Shown here one piece after another: positions 23,260-34,194 of a DNA stretch of 64,000 nucleotides. The stretch spans positions 1,488,001-1,552,000 of the forward strand of contig JAUTXW010000108.1 in assembly GCA_030620095.1 (NCBI GenBank). The letters run 5' to 3'. The stretch comes from Kuschelorhynchus macadamiae. Taxonomy: Eukaryota; Arthropoda; Insecta; Coleoptera; Curculionidae. The notes below the pieces were generated by a model. That model saw only the letters and a list, made by a program, of their open reading frames with translations. It searched no databases and was not told the origin of the DNA. Positions within the stretch are counted from its first letter, which is position 1. Each line of letters starts with the position of its first letter. Both the position numbers and the translations under genes were made by a program.

Positions 23260-24312
23260 CTACAAAATGTTTTCAAAATGCATACCACCGGTGTCTCTAC
23301 ATTTTTGTGCACGCTTTTGTAGGTTTGCAATTGAGCGGTGAATCATTTGAGGCTTTTGTCTAACCTCGTCGCAATAAAAATGTATCCTATTTATTAATTG
23401 ATACCTAGTTTCGATTGGAACACTGTAAACTTTTTGTTTTAGATGCCCCCACAAAAAGTAGTCGGCTGGATTAAAGTCTGGCGAACTAGCTGGCCAAGGA
23501 TGTGGTCCTCCGCGTTCAATCCACCGATCAGCAAATTGTTGATTGAGATAATTTCGAACATCAATTCCAAAATGTGCAGGTGCCCCATCGTGTTGAAACC
23601 ATATGCCTCTTAAATTTACATTTTCTAATAAGCCCGGTAAAATGTTTTGTAGAAAGTCCAAATATACAACAGCCGTTAGTCGTTGAGGGAAAATATGTGG
23701 TCCAATTAAATGATTATTTATTAAGCCGCACCAAACATTCACTGAAAACTTTCGTTGAGAATTGGCCAATCGCAACGAATGAGGGTTTTCATCTGCCCAT
23801 ACATGAGAGTTTCTAGAATTAAAGACTCCGTCCCTTGTAAATTGGGCTTCATCAGTGAATAGTGCTCTAAAAATAGTTCTTCGATGATTTATTACCCACC
23901 TAGCAAATGCTAATCTAGGCAAGTAGTCGCCTTCTTCTAATCTTTGTAACTCTTGTACATGGAAAGGGTATAAGTTTTCATTTTTTATGGTTCTCCATAC
24001 TCTTGTCTGCGGTATCGCTAATTGGGCGGAAATTCGCCTAGTGCTTGTGGTTGGATCTTCCCTCACAAGCTCGAGAATATTCTCTTCTTGGACCACGTTA
24101 TTAGCACCCACCCTTTCAACATGAAGATCGGTTGAGGAAAACTTACCCTTTTCACGCAATGTATTAAAAGTTGCGGCAAACGTTTGGTGATTTGGAATTC
24201 TCCGATCCGGAAATCGTTTTCTGTATTCTTCTGTAGCAGCCCTTCCGTTACCATTACAAAATCCGTACACAAATACGATGTCTGCGTACTCAGCATTCGT
24301 AAATAACAGCAT
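23260..24312 (-). CDS. Mariner-superfamily transposase, intact
   Basis: 350 codons, no break. The start was chosen at MLLFTNAEYADIVFVYGF because the DUF4817-type domain begins there and the sister copy has MPLF at the same site; 16 in-frame codons upstream remain possible. Residues about 1-65: DUF4817-like helix-turn-helix (NGNGRAATEEY, FPDRR). About 75-125: second helix-turn-helix. Catalytic core: FTDEAQF (Asp154), WFQHDGAPAHF (Asp242), SSPDFNP (Asp279), a D,D(36)D arrangement by my count. NVWCGLI and YFLWGHLK are family hallmarks. It would cut and join DNA at TA sites. The last 34 codons lie within the left TIR. This is the only full-length transposase in the window. Confidence 0.9.
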   Translation of the reverse strand: MLLFTNAEYADIVFVYGFCNGNGRAATEEYRKRFPDRRIPNHQTFAATFNTLREKGKFSSTDLHVERVGANNVVQEENILELVREDPTTSTRRISAQLAIPQTRVWRTIKNENLYPFHVQELQRLEEGDYLPRLAFARWVINHRRTIFRALFTDEAQFTRDGVFNSRNSHVWADENPHSLRLANSQRKFSVNVWCGLINNHLIGPHIFPQRLTAVVYLDFLQNILPGLLENVNLRGIWFQHDGAPAHFGIDVRNYLNQQFADRWIERGGPHPWPASSPDFNPADYFLWGHLKQKVYSVPIETRYQLINRIHFYCDEVRQKPQMIHRSIANLQKRAQKCRDTGGMHFENIL

Positions 24313-25430
24313 TTTTACAATTATTGAAACGTACAAACTTTTTGCAAAGAGAAAATTCAAATAAAAAATCTTTAATTAACAATGTCAAACACAAATGATT
24401 GAATTGTATGTACGTAATGTCATTTTTAAAATATCTGTCTAAATTCCAAGGCTTACTTTATTATTTTTAGGTATTAAAATTTATTGAATTTGCATTTTTT
24501 TGTAGGTTTTAAGGTTACGAAAAAAATAAAGGTAAATAAAAAAATTAAAAAAAAACAAGCCCTTACACGTAATTTTTATACAATAACAAAAATAAAAAAA
24601 GATAAATTTTTACGGTAGCCGATAAATGATCACGATCTCGAGCATTAGATAAGAGATGAGGCGAAAAAGACTCAAACAGAAATTAACTGGTTTATTAGTA
24701 GAGATAGTTTAATTTTTTTAAAAGTCAAGCATTTAGACAAAAACCTCAAATGTAAATGATTCAACGCTCAGTTGCAATTCACAAAAGCGTGCACAAAAAT
24801 GTAGAGATACCGTTAGACAGGCGTTATTGTGTTAGGGTAGATTTTGGTATTTTTGGGCCACTAAAAATAAAAAATAATTCGACAAGGCTGTGTTTTATTA
24901 GTAGAGATAGTTTAATTTTATTTTAAAGTCAATCATTAAAATAATTTTATACTTAGTTAAAAGCTTTAATACAGATACCGCTAAAAAAAGTAGTACATAC
25001 CGTACTATCTAAAGATTTAAATTTCGTACATAACCTTTAGTGTGGTGCCACTCAAGATGGTGGCATATTATTGTTCACAAATGAATGTAGCTTAAGAAAA
25101 AAATTCAAAAATACCGAATTCCGATGTACAGGGTGTCTCAAAACTAGCCCCCCTCCCCTGTGTGAATTGGCTGGATACGGCCCTGGAACTTTGATACTTT
25201 TCAAACGTTAAAAAGTTATGATATACCAAGAGTGTTTGTGCACAAAATTTAAAAAAAAATGGATTAAGCCGTTTAGGAGATACAGGGTGAACAAATTTTT
25301 ACCAAAATATAAAAATCACCCTGTATCTTAGTAATAAAGCCGAATTAATCAATTTAAATATCCATTTCGATATACCCTAGGGATACCCTATACACCACAT
25401 AAGTATGTACAGTGGGTCGTGAATCACCCA

Positions 25431-25431
<1 letters not shown>

Positions 25432-25502
<71 letters not shown>
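25432..25502. repeat. (TA)n tract between mariner element 2 and a PLE
   Basis: About 35 TA units. Its left edge is the right junction of the mariner; its right edge is the end of the inverted PLE segment. Confidence 0.95.
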
Positions 25503-25504
<2 letters not shown>

Positions 25505-25505
<1 letters not shown>

Positions 25506-25800
25506 TTCTTGCCACCTCTTGTCGAATCTCCTCTGCTTTTGTTTCTTCAGAGGAGTCAAGGACAGCTTCCACTCCAGCTATTATTTCTTCTTTAAGGATT
25601 TCCTTAGGAGATATCGCAAAATTAAAACCCTTACTCAGTACGGATTTTTCACTTTCTGAGAGACTGTAGGATGATATATTATGTACTAATTTATCGACGT
25701 CTACTGACGATCTTTGTGGCTGACTCGACTTTCTTAGAAGATTGTCATACTTTTTCGAAAGTTTATCTCTCTTAATATTCTTATTTGTTTCTGTTCGCAG
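25505..25800 (-). pseudogene. PLE ORF, N-terminal region, inverted
   Basis: Reads DKLSKKYDNLLRK, then VHNISSYSLSESEKSVLSKG and FNFAISP, ending with AEEIRQEVART at the (TA)n tract. The motif 'xLSxxExxxLxKGxxFxxxP' is the conserved region before the RT in Penelope-like elements. The frame is open, but it is separated from the rest of the ORF by the inversion. Confidence 0.7.
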
Positions 25801-27490
25801 CTCAAGCAAAACACCAAAACAAAACCTAAGTGCCACTGAACAAAGGATCCTAATAAACCTTCGCAAAAATAAAAACATCACAATCCTTCCAGCAGATAAA
25901 GGAAACACAACTGTGGATATGAATACTCAAGATTACGTACAAAAAATGCAGGATATCCTACAAAACTAAAAATAAAATAAAAAGTTCACCAATAAACCCC
26001 GAAATTCAACAAAAAATCATACCACGGGAAAAGTCGAGCAGATGTCCTAAACTCTATGATTTACCAAAAATACACAAACCAGGGACGCCTATCAGACTTA
26101 TTGTTAGTGCTGTTAATTCGCCGCTACAAAAACTGGAGAAATACCTTTCTGAAATTATGCAACCAACTGTAGAAAAAGCTGATTCATTTGTAAAAAACTC
26201 GGAGCATTTCACTCCAATTATACGAGATATCGTCCTTGAAAAAAACGATATCATAGCAAGCCTAGATGTCAAATCGTTATATCCCAGTATTCCCATCGAC
26301 GAAGCATTGGACAAGATTGCTATGAACGAGGATTTCCAGGCACATATAATAGAACTCTCGGAACATTGCCTCAAAAATACTTATTTTTCTTTCAACGGGC
26401 AAATGTATAAACAAATGGATGGTGCTCCAATGGGGTCCTCGCTATCAACAGTAGTCGCGAATTTATTTATGATATACTTCGAGAAAGAAGCTCTTGAGAA
26501 AGCAAGTTTAAAACCCAAATTATGGATTCGTTATGTGGATGACATATTTATTATATGGCAACATGGTCATGCAGAGCTCGAAAAATTTCTGACTCATGTA
26601 AATTCAATCCACCCCAGAATACAATTTACTCTAGAGTTAGAGGAAAACAACAAACTACCATTTTTAGATGTTTTGGTCACAAAACTACATAACGGACATT
26701 TCGAATACACCGTGTATAGAAAACCAACACATACAGACAGATATTTAAATGCAAAATCACATCATCACCCAGCACAAATTCAAGCTGTGGCAAATACTCT
26801 AATATCTAGATCCGTGCGACTAACTGAAACACAGACGAGACAAAACGAACTTAAGGTAATATCTAGTGCTTTAAAGAAAAATGGCTACACAAATCGCACC
26901 GTAGAGAAAGCTATTAATGCACAAGTTTCCCGAACAACGAACAACAAAAAATATGAACCGGGAAAGCAATAAGTAGTCTTACCATATGTAAAAGGCATAA
27001 CAGACAGAATCGGAAGAATTCTGAGGAAACACAACATACAAACAATACACAAGCCACAAATAACTATAGGTAAACTACTCGGAAACTCAAAAGATAAAAT
27101 CAAACTGGAAAATCACGGAGTGTACAGTATTCCGTGCCAGGACTGTGAAAAGTTGTACGTAGAGCAAACTAACAGGCGAATATCAGCAAGAGTGGAAGAG
27201 CATAAACTCAGCATCAGAAATAAACAAACAACCTCAGCTTTATTCCTACATCATCAGGAAACCGGCCATAAAATAAATTTCGATGGGTGTAGGGAGATTG
27301 CCAATTTAAAACATTATAAGACCAGAATAATCCGAGAAGCCATAGAAATTGAAAAGCAAGGTGATTTAAATAAAAGGGACGAATCATTAAAACTACCAAC
27401 AGTATGGAAGACAATAATCGACAAATCTAAAATCGCAAAAACTCAAGCGCAATTAGCGCTACAACAGCAGCACCATCCGGAAAACATAAA
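25800..27490 (+). pseudogene. PLE reverse transcriptase and GIY-YIG endonuclease
   Basis: Order: NLRKNKNITILPADKGN (about 25857-25905), frameshift near 25970, LYDLPKIHKPGTPIR, DDIIASLDVKSLYPSIP-type motif A, MDGAPMGSSLS (motif B), IRYVDDIFIIW (motif C, YVDD intact), VYRKPTHTDRYLNAKSHHH (thumb). An in-frame TAA at 26970-26972 is followed by VLPYVKGITDRIGRIL and the endonuclease GVYSIPCQDCEKLYVEQTNRR at about 27120, where the usual YIG is YVE, then IIREAIEIEKQGD and LPTVWKTII. One frameshift, one stop and the altered YIG indicate loss of function, though RT and endonuclease are otherwise well kept. Confidence 0.85.
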
Positions 27491-27603
27491 TAACGATCAA
27501 CGCCTGCGCAGATATAACCTTCGGCCCCGAGCGGGGTATAAAAGGAAGCGTCACAGTCACCAACACTTCAGTCTCTATTCGGACGCGAGAAAGAAAGCTT
27601 CGA

Positions 27604-27633
27604 AAATGCCAAATGTGATTTTGGCGAAACGTC
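27604..27633 (+). ncRNA. Decayed hammerhead-like motif in PLE 3' tail
   Basis: GCCAAA and TTTGGC can form stem II, followed by GAAACGTC. The expected CUGANGA box before the stem is replaced by TCGAAAA. Its position after the GIY-YIG part is the same as at 2881-2916, so homology is likely but activity is not. Confidence 0.4.
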
Positions 27634-27695
27634 AGCAAAACTGTTCTTTTCAGAATGACAGTAGTGAACGGATGTACACCCTGAATGAAAAACTC

Positions 27696-27697
<2 letters not shown>

Positions 27698-27734
<37 letters not shown>
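27698..27734. repeat. (TA)n tract at the 3' end of the PLE
   Basis: About 18 TA units directly after AAAAACTCAT of the PLE tail. Confidence 0.9.
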
Positions 27735-27736
<2 letters not shown>

Positions 27737-28405
27737 TTTTTTCGCAAGGTCGCCATCTTGTTCCAATATATTGGATTTTTACAAAAATATTATCGGATCA
27801 TCCCAATATGACCCTTATTTTTTAACTAAAAAAAAGTCAATATGGCAAGTAGTTTTTAAGCCACGAACCTGACACACAGATAGACAGACCGACGAAATTA
27901 ATAAAACATATTGTTTGGCATCTGGGGACCCTAAAACGTAAGGGTATATAAAACCTAAGAAAGCAATTTTTTTACGATTACAAACATTTTATTCGGCCGC
28001 CATCTTGAATTAACACTGCAATTTTACTAGTTCATTTCTGTACAACAATTAATAATAACACACAGTTTGAAATTAGTAAGTAGTTTTTCGGACTGAATTT
28101 GTTAAGCCGCCATTTTTATAACTTTGTTAACCTGCCATCTTTGATTCGTACCAAAATTTTACCAGTTGTTTCCTGCATTGCTTGATTTTCGTGCAAAAAT
28201 TTTAGACAAATTCGTTAAGTAGTTTTTTAGTAATATTTTTTTGACATTTCACAAGGCCACCATTTTGTTTCGCCATATTGAATTTTTACCGAAATGTTAC
28301 AGGGTCACTCCAATATGATCCTGAATTTTTGACCAAAATTTGAAGCCAATCGGGTAATTAGTTCCTTGGCTATGACGCGAACAGACAGATCGACGGATTT
28401 GAGAA
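27735..28405 (-). repeat. ATGGCGGC-rich dispersed repeat, copy B (two partial units)
   Basis: Minus-strand copy, with inverse cores such as GCCGCCATCTTG and CCACCATTTTGTTTCGCC. Two leader segments with GACAGACAG-type CAGA repeats occur, at about 27870 and 28380, so two partial copies lie head to tail. In copy D the same leader (CCGTCGGTCTGTCTGT) starts the repeat. Confidence 0.65.
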
Positions 28406-28434
28406 AACTTAATTATAACAAACAGCAAAAGTTA

Positions 28435-28507
28435 TGGTGCAAGTGGGGATCGAACCCGCACCTCTGGATCACTAGTCTATTGCTTTCACCAATTGCGCTA
28501 CCGTACC
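28435..28507 (-). tRNA. tRNA-like sequence, left arm (decayed)
   Basis: Minus strand has GGTACGG at the 5' end, box A-like TAGCGCAATTGG, an anticodon-loop candidate CTAGTGA and box B GGTTCGATCCC with a perfect 5-bp T stem (GCGGG/CCCAC has one mismatch). The acceptor stem has mismatches (GGTACGG with TTGCACC). TTTT follows the 3' end on this strand. It is more likely a tRNA-derived repeat part than a working tRNA gene. Confidence 0.5.
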
Positions 28508-28696
28508 ACTGATAAGCAATTCGTTAGAACTTGTACAGATTCAAACCCACCAGTATCATAACCATTATTGATCCTGCCAACTATTCTAACCTTATGGCGC
28601 AGCGCGGCATTCGTGACTGGACGCCCATATTAGTAAATTTATAATTTTACATTATGGGTTTGAATATGTTCAAGTTCTAACGAATTGCTTATCAGT

Positions 28697-28769
28697 GGTA
28701 CGATAGCGCAATTGGTTAAAGCAATGGACTAGTGATCTAGAGGTACAGGTTCGATCCCCGCTCGTACCA
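28697..28769 (+). tRNA. tRNA-like sequence, right arm, perfect acceptor stem
   Basis: GGTACGA at the 5' end pairs in all seven positions with TCGTACC at the 3' end, followed by A as discriminator. Box A TAGCGCAATTGG and box B GGTTCGATCCC are well kept. The loop CTAGTGA has U33 and would give anticodon AGT (Thr-like), but the anticodon stem has only four pairs and the T stem two mismatches. TTTTT follows at about 28772, as for a pol III terminator. As it sits in an inverted repeat, I regard it as tRNA-derived mobile DNA. Confidence 0.55.
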
Positions 28770-28834
28770 TAATTTTTGCTGCTTGTTATAAATATTTCTA
28801 CATATACACATTGTAAAATATTTCATTCCCTTAT

Positions 28835-28970
28835 TATGTGAAGGGATTCATTAAGAGAGAAGATCCGGATAACTGGCCTAACCCAGTCTGTAAAGTAGGC
28901 ACCCCTTTCATAAAAGGAGGGATTTATTACGAGGGAAGTTCTGGGCAAAGAAAATTTACTTAATTTTTCA
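28835..28970 (+). repeat. End fragment of the ATGGCGGC-type repeat (copy C)
   Basis: ATAAAAGGAGGGATTTATTA with GGGAAGTTCTGGG and AAATTTACT matches the closing blocks at about 60570-60630, 46690-46740 and 480-530. Confidence 0.5.
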
Positions 28971-30323
28971 TATGTTTTATTAGAACGGAGACGCAAAGCA
29001 TTATTCCTTTCCTTTGGATCATCCTGCAAAGTTATAAGAAGTTTCATGGCTTCTTCGCTGCATAACATTCTATCAGATTTTAAAATAAATTAGTGTTACA
29101 TTAAAATAGAAAATTTACCAAGTGTTAGAGAAAAACATGTGCAAACATATTCATCAAAGAAAATAAAGAAAACTCCATACCATCCGTACAACACCAACAG
29201 GTGTTGTCGGCTCGGGCATATCATAATAAAAAAATGACGAGCTGGTGGTGTTATAAAGCTCGCAGAGCGTAAAATAAATGTAAACGGAGATCATATTTGT
29301 TATTATTGATGATGGGATTCGAGAAACATGTACTGTGTAATCCCACTCTGCTGCCCGAGTGTCGTATACAGAGTGTATTTGCGTAAAGCATAATGAGCAG
29401 TTGCTGACCGGTCTGTTATTTTCTTGATGGTGCAGTGGCGTACCCTGTGGGTACTAATTCATCATTTTTAAATGATTTTAAAAAAGGAGGTTCTGTTTTC
29501 GACTTATATGTTTGTACTGTGTACTGTAACTACTGAACAGGTTTAAATGGGGTTTTCACCATTATATAAATGTGGTTCCAGGATAGTTTCAGTACAGACA
29601 ATAGCTTACTAAGATATATATAGGTTGTACAGTAACGAAAAATATGCAGAAAAACATCAAGATCTGACAAATTGCTTTTATTACAAGCAAGGAGAAATGT
29701 GCTAATAGACATAATAAAATAAAATCAATGTATGGTATGGTAGAAGAGAGTTTTGCCACCCCCCTATGATCGTATATAACCATATAGATATTTTTTGAAA
29801 AAATGCCGAACATATACAGGATGATCCAAATAAGTTTTAAATGGAAATAAAATCAACAAAAGTTGTTTGATTCGATCTGTCTTGTGAAATGCTTGTATTT
29901 TAATGTATACAGGGTATCCCAAAAAAGCAAGGCAAGTACCAACTTTGTGTTTTTTTAATAAAATATATCACATTTTTTAATTTTTTTGAGTTTTATACTG
30001 CATATTTTTTATATAGTATACCCTGTAGCAAAAATCATCTGTTTCCGAAGTATGGGAGGTTTTAGGATCACGAAATATTACGATTTTTCGGATAGAATTG
30101 CTTACCTATTTAGATACCTGCTGTTATCTCTAGTTAAAGGTGTATTTTTCGAATGTCATGACACTGATCTTTGAAGTCTAATCTACTGTCTGACTCATTT
30201 TTATTTTGTGCTAATGTTCTATAAAATATATACGAAATGAGATAATACATTTTACATAGTTTTTAAATTCTGTTCACTAAATTTGGAAATGACATGATAC
30301 TAATTCAGACTTATAATTAACTA
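28971..30323. other. AT-rich region with isolated TE termini
   Basis: No coding similarity seen. Terminus-like motifs occur at about 29816 (ATACAGGATGATCC) and 29908 (TATACAGGGTATCCC), but no inverted partners or transposase were recognised. Confidence 0.45.
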
Positions 30324-30327
30324 TTAA

Positions 30328-32722
30328 CCCTTTCGGTACGGCACGTTCCTGCACATTTATACCGATACGGCCGGGAGGTTTTTACATTGCCCTCCGGCCT
30401 GACGTCGGACATATCCGTCACATGAAAACATACTTAATTTTATGAAAAAAAAAATGTAAAAATAAAGTATTTGAGAACATATTTTTATTTTATGAAACGT
30501 CGTAGGATACCTTATAGATTAATTGTAGAATATTGAACAACATTAAAATTTAGATGCATAAATAAAAATATTTTATAACTAGTGATTAACATTATTTTAT
30601 TATACGCATTGTCGTAGGAAACATAGGTTATAGAATATTAAACTACATTAAAAAGAAGCCTTTTCATGGTATATTTGGAAGCAAGTGACCACACATAATC
30701 TAACATCGCATGTTTGGCACATACAGCTGGATTCTTTTCTTCTTGGTTGCCTCTTCTTTGTATGAAAACAAACCCAACATCTTCTGGACCCACTCTTGGA
30801 ACTTCCTGGTTTTCGTGGAACTAACACTGGAAAATGTCTTTGCTGAAGCCTGGCGTTGCCCAAATCGGGATGTGTAGGTTTTATTGTTTCTGAATAATAT
30901 CTGCAAGGAAAAAATGAATTTAAATAAAGACAATTGATAACCACTAAGAAATAAATAAACGTTACCTTTGTAGGAGTTGATCAATAACCGTTAGATGAAA
31001 CTTGGCAAATGGAATCTTCTTAGTTTGTCTAGTGGAAAACATTGCGTGTGCGTTTAGAAGTGTTGCGTCAATCAAATGGAAAAATAACTTTTTATACCAC
31101 TTCAGGCATTTTCGTGTGCAGTATATGCTACTCAACATCATATCTGATCTGTCGACAGCCCCCATTTGACTGTTGTACTCCAGAATACATAACGGTTTTA
31201 TAACATTCTCGTTAGTAGACCTATTGATTTCGGTAAAGCTATCAATTTATTTTCATGAATACTGGTCAGCATCACAACTTCACGCCGATCTTTCCATTTC
31301 CAGTTTCACCTTGTTTTAATTTTTTGTCAAAGATTGGCATATGTTTCCTATTTTGCCTAACAGTACCACACGAGTTAGTTTTATGTCGAAATAAAAAAGT
31401 TGACAGGGTAGGACTGGTATAAAAGTTATCCGTATAAATAGAATGCCCCTTGTTGAGGTATGGCTCCAGAAGTTTCGCAACAACAGCCCCTGAAGCACCA
31501 AGATTATCCTTGTCTTCGGTTTTTACATTAGTGTCTTTGCCCGAGTATACTGAAAAGTCTAACACAATGCCTGTTTCGCAATCACACAATACGTACAGTT
31601 GAATTCCAAAACGGTGTTTTTTGGACTTGATATACTGTTTGAAGCTAAGCCGTCCTTTGAAAAGAATCATGCTTTAATCTATAACTAGATTTTGAAACAG
31701 GCAGAATTGAGTCTGATAATTTTCTTTCAAGATATTTAGTACGTTCACAACTTTGAACAGCCTATTACCAGCTGGAGCAAATTCATTGTTGGAGAAATGT
31801 ATAATATCTTTGTATTTCAAAATTTCTGTCTCTTAGCATGTGTTGTTTGAATGCTGGAGAGAAAAGTAAGTAGTTTTGGGACCAATATTCTTTCACGCTC
31901 AGTTTTTTATTGCGAGGCATAAGCAAAGTTAGAGCCAAAAAAAAGGAAAAATTTTGAGCGTTCAATAGGCTTCCAGTTTTTTGCATTTTCCTGACGTGCA
32001 TACCTATTTGTTTCTTCTAAAATAGTATCTACTATGTTTTCTGTAAACAAATAAGAAAATAGTCAACTTCCTTTCAGTTTTCATCGAGGGTATCCTTTTT
32101 TACACCACTATTGGTTACGTCAAATTCGTGTATTTTAGGCGAGGATTCATTATTGGACCAAATTATTTCCAGATCGTTTTGGTGAGTAATATCAAGATCT
32201 ACAATTCCTACCTCATACTGCTGATTTTGTTGTTCGTTTTCCGGTTCGAATTCCTCCACACTGTCGCTTTCGTCACTTTCAGATTCCCCTGAACTTGGAT
32301 TATACTCGCTTCCGCTATCGAGAAAAGGATCTTCTTCACTATCGTCGGACAAGTAAATATTTTCATCACCCACAGTGTTCAAAATAGAATTTAAGTCCTT
32401 TTCACTCAACCCACATTGTCCACCACTATCAACTTTTAGCCGTTTCGGCCTGCTACGGCCTTAAGACGAACTGGCCTGCCCCTCTGACATGATCCGAACG
32501 TACTGACGCTGGATTCAAATACCAATGTGAGAACGTCGGGTATTTCCGACACTGACGGTTTACTTCGACACCCGGCCATACAGCAAAAGTTGTCGGTCGG
32601 AAATGGACGGAAATGGACGGGGGTGACATTAGAAGAAAAAACCTTGAACGGATATATCCGTCACCCGGCCGCAACGGCATATTGCTTTCTGCCGGTTATA
32701 TCCGGTACCCGTACTGAAAGGG
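30328..32722 (-). mobile_element. piggyBac-type element flanked by TTAA
   Basis: CCCTTTCGGTACGG at the left end matches CCCTTTCAGTACGGG in reverse complement at the right end. TTAA stands on both sides (30324-30327 and 32723-32726), the hallmark target duplication of piggyBac. Subterminal ATATCCGTCAC motifs occur at both ends. Length 2395 bp. Transposase on the minus strand, broken. Confidence 0.9.
30650..32409 (-). pseudogene. piggyBac transposase, several breaks
   Basis: Order on the minus strand: acidic N-terminus rich in Asp, Glu and Ser (32409-32074), RNKKLSVKEYWS domain (about 31920), FQNLVID followed by a stop and SMILFKGRLSFKQYI (the first catalytic Asp is kept, the next residue, normally Glu, is TAA near 31675), SIYTDNFYTSPTL (second Asp), MGAVDRSDMMLSS (third Asp region), and a Cys-rich C-terminal domain with RRCWVCFHTKK and CQTCDVRLC. 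Frames change at least three times. No ATG precedes the acidic start, so the true start is unclear. Confidence 0.85.
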
Positions 32723-32726
32723 TTAA

Positions 32727-33190
32727 CAAGAGAATAAATGAGATATTTTGCATGTCCCCAAACAAAGAAACAAACAAAGGTATGCTTTATTGACACAGGA
32801 AAATTGTTACAATTTTATGGACAAAGCGAAATTTGCCTTAAAACAAAAAAAAACCAAACAATGAGAAAACGAAATATTAATCGAAAAAAATTATATTTTT
32901 CGATAGTTCAATGAAAATACATAAATTGTAAATATAACATTCATTATTAATATTGCCGCAAATAAATAGTTGACCCTAAAAAATAATTGACATTGAAATT
33001 AAAAACGGACTTATCTATTTTGTTATCGTTATAAAAGCAAAATATGTTAAACGAAGAGTTTCTGAACTAATATAGTAATTTAAGTTAAAGAAAAAAAAAA
33101 TATTAATAAATAACAAAAATAAAAAGCTATCAGACGGTTCATTCCTTTTAAAATATTTTCAAAAGCCATGCAGCAACATGATACCCAAAA
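32727..33190. other. AT-rich region, nothing recognised
   Basis: Poly-A stretches and no coding motif. It may be 3' flank of the non-LTR relic that ends near 33190 on the minus strand. Confidence 0.45.
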
Positions 33191-34170
33191 ACATTTATGT
33201 AATCAAGCAAATAAAAAACATTTTAATGAGACTTATTCATTATAAAAATCATTAACGCAGGAAAAAGATCTTTCAATGAGGTACCCTTTGGTTTTTTTTT
33301 TCGAAAGAGGGCAAACATAGGGATTCTCCCTAAGTGTTCTGGACGATGATTGTAAAATTTTATGGCGTTGTAAATAATTGATTTTTCTATTTATTCTGTA
33401 GAAGAAATGGGAAGGTGTATGTCATATCTAGAGTTTCTGGTAGGATATACGTATTGTGCCCTTTCCAGTAATGTGTTTTCTCATCAAAAGAGACGGTTTC
33501 TAAAATAAATAATGCAGGAAGTGTTAATATTTCATGTTTTTTGAAATAGTATTGGCAGTGCGCTGTGTTATTTAGACCAAACAAACAGCGAATTGCTCTC
33601 TTTTAGAGTATAAAAATACTAACAAATTGTTCGGTGGTACAGTAGCCCCAAAAGGAAAGGCCATAGCAGAGATGGAATTCGAATAGAGAAATAAGTAAGT
33701 CTCGCAGAAGACACGTCCATCTTTTGAAACTGATCGAATTGCAAAGCAGGCCGTAGAAAGTTTTTTAATTAAGGTATAAATATGCTTAGACCATTTTAGG
33801 TTGCTACTTATTTTCAAGTTAAGTAGCAGAAGTGGTTGTTAAGTCCCCTTATAAGATAAGGCCACCGTTTTATCCACATTGAAGCAAAGAGATTGGAATC
33901 GGACTAAGCCTTAATCATAAAAAGGTCGTTGAAAATATTAAAATGTAAAGACGTTGAATCAAAATCACTCCATGAGAGAGATTTTTCTATTAATTTTTGG
34001 GTTGGTAATATCATTAATGGATAACAAAAAAAGAATAAGTCCCAAGACCGAACCTTGGGGGACTCCACTTGTAATCAATTTACAATCAAAATCAGAACCA
34101 TTTGCCCTTACAAATTGTTGTTTATTCCCGAGATAAGATTTAAACCAATTTGAAGAACTTTTATTTGGAA
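33190..34170 (-). pseudogene. Non-LTR retrotransposon RT, C-terminal half (Jockey/CR1-like)
   Basis: On the minus strand: YLGNKQQFV, then SGVPQGSVLG (motif B, about 34060), then after a gap without motif C, ISSNLKWSKHIYTLIKKLSTACFAIRSVS (thumb), FKKHEILTLPALFI, and near the end IYNAIKFYNHRPEHL and FALFRKK. Frames are broken and the YADD box is missing. The order and phrases fit the RT C-terminus of arthropod Jockey-type elements. Confidence 0.7.
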
Positions 34171-34194
34171 CATTTCAAAAAGTTACCTGGATCA

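Larger units (their letters stand above)
25503..27697 (+). mobile_element. Penelope-like element with inverted 5' segment
   Basis: Bounded by (TA)n on both sides. 25503-25800 is the upstream part of the ORF on the minus strand; from about 25797 on, the element runs in plus orientation through RT, GIY-YIG and a 3' tail with a decayed hammerhead-like motif. On the minus strand the inverted part reads from the joint leftwards and ends (GKxxEIRQEVART region) just where the plus part takes over in related PLEs. This is the arrangement expected from twin priming. Confidence 0.75.
28413..28791. mobile_element. Foldback element with two inverted tRNA-like sequences
   Basis: Two arms of 137 bp (28413-28549 and 28655-28791), inverted copies with some mismatches, and a 105-bp spacer. 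Outer ends are TTATAACAA and TTGTTATAA. Each arm contains a tRNA-like sequence of 73 nt. No ORF. It stands directly next to the leader of repeat copy B. Confidence 0.75.

Noticed and set aside
28697..28769. A working tRNA-Thr gene
   Set aside because: The anticodon stem is weak, the T stem has two mismatches and a diverged inverted copy lies 190 bp away, so a tRNA-derived repeat fits better.
29425..29460. CAGTGGCGTACCC resembling a hAT terminus
   Set aside because: No inverted partner or transposase sequence within several kb.
29986..30174. 62-codon ORF in AT-rich DNA
   Set aside because: No motif, composition typical of random AT-rich sequence.
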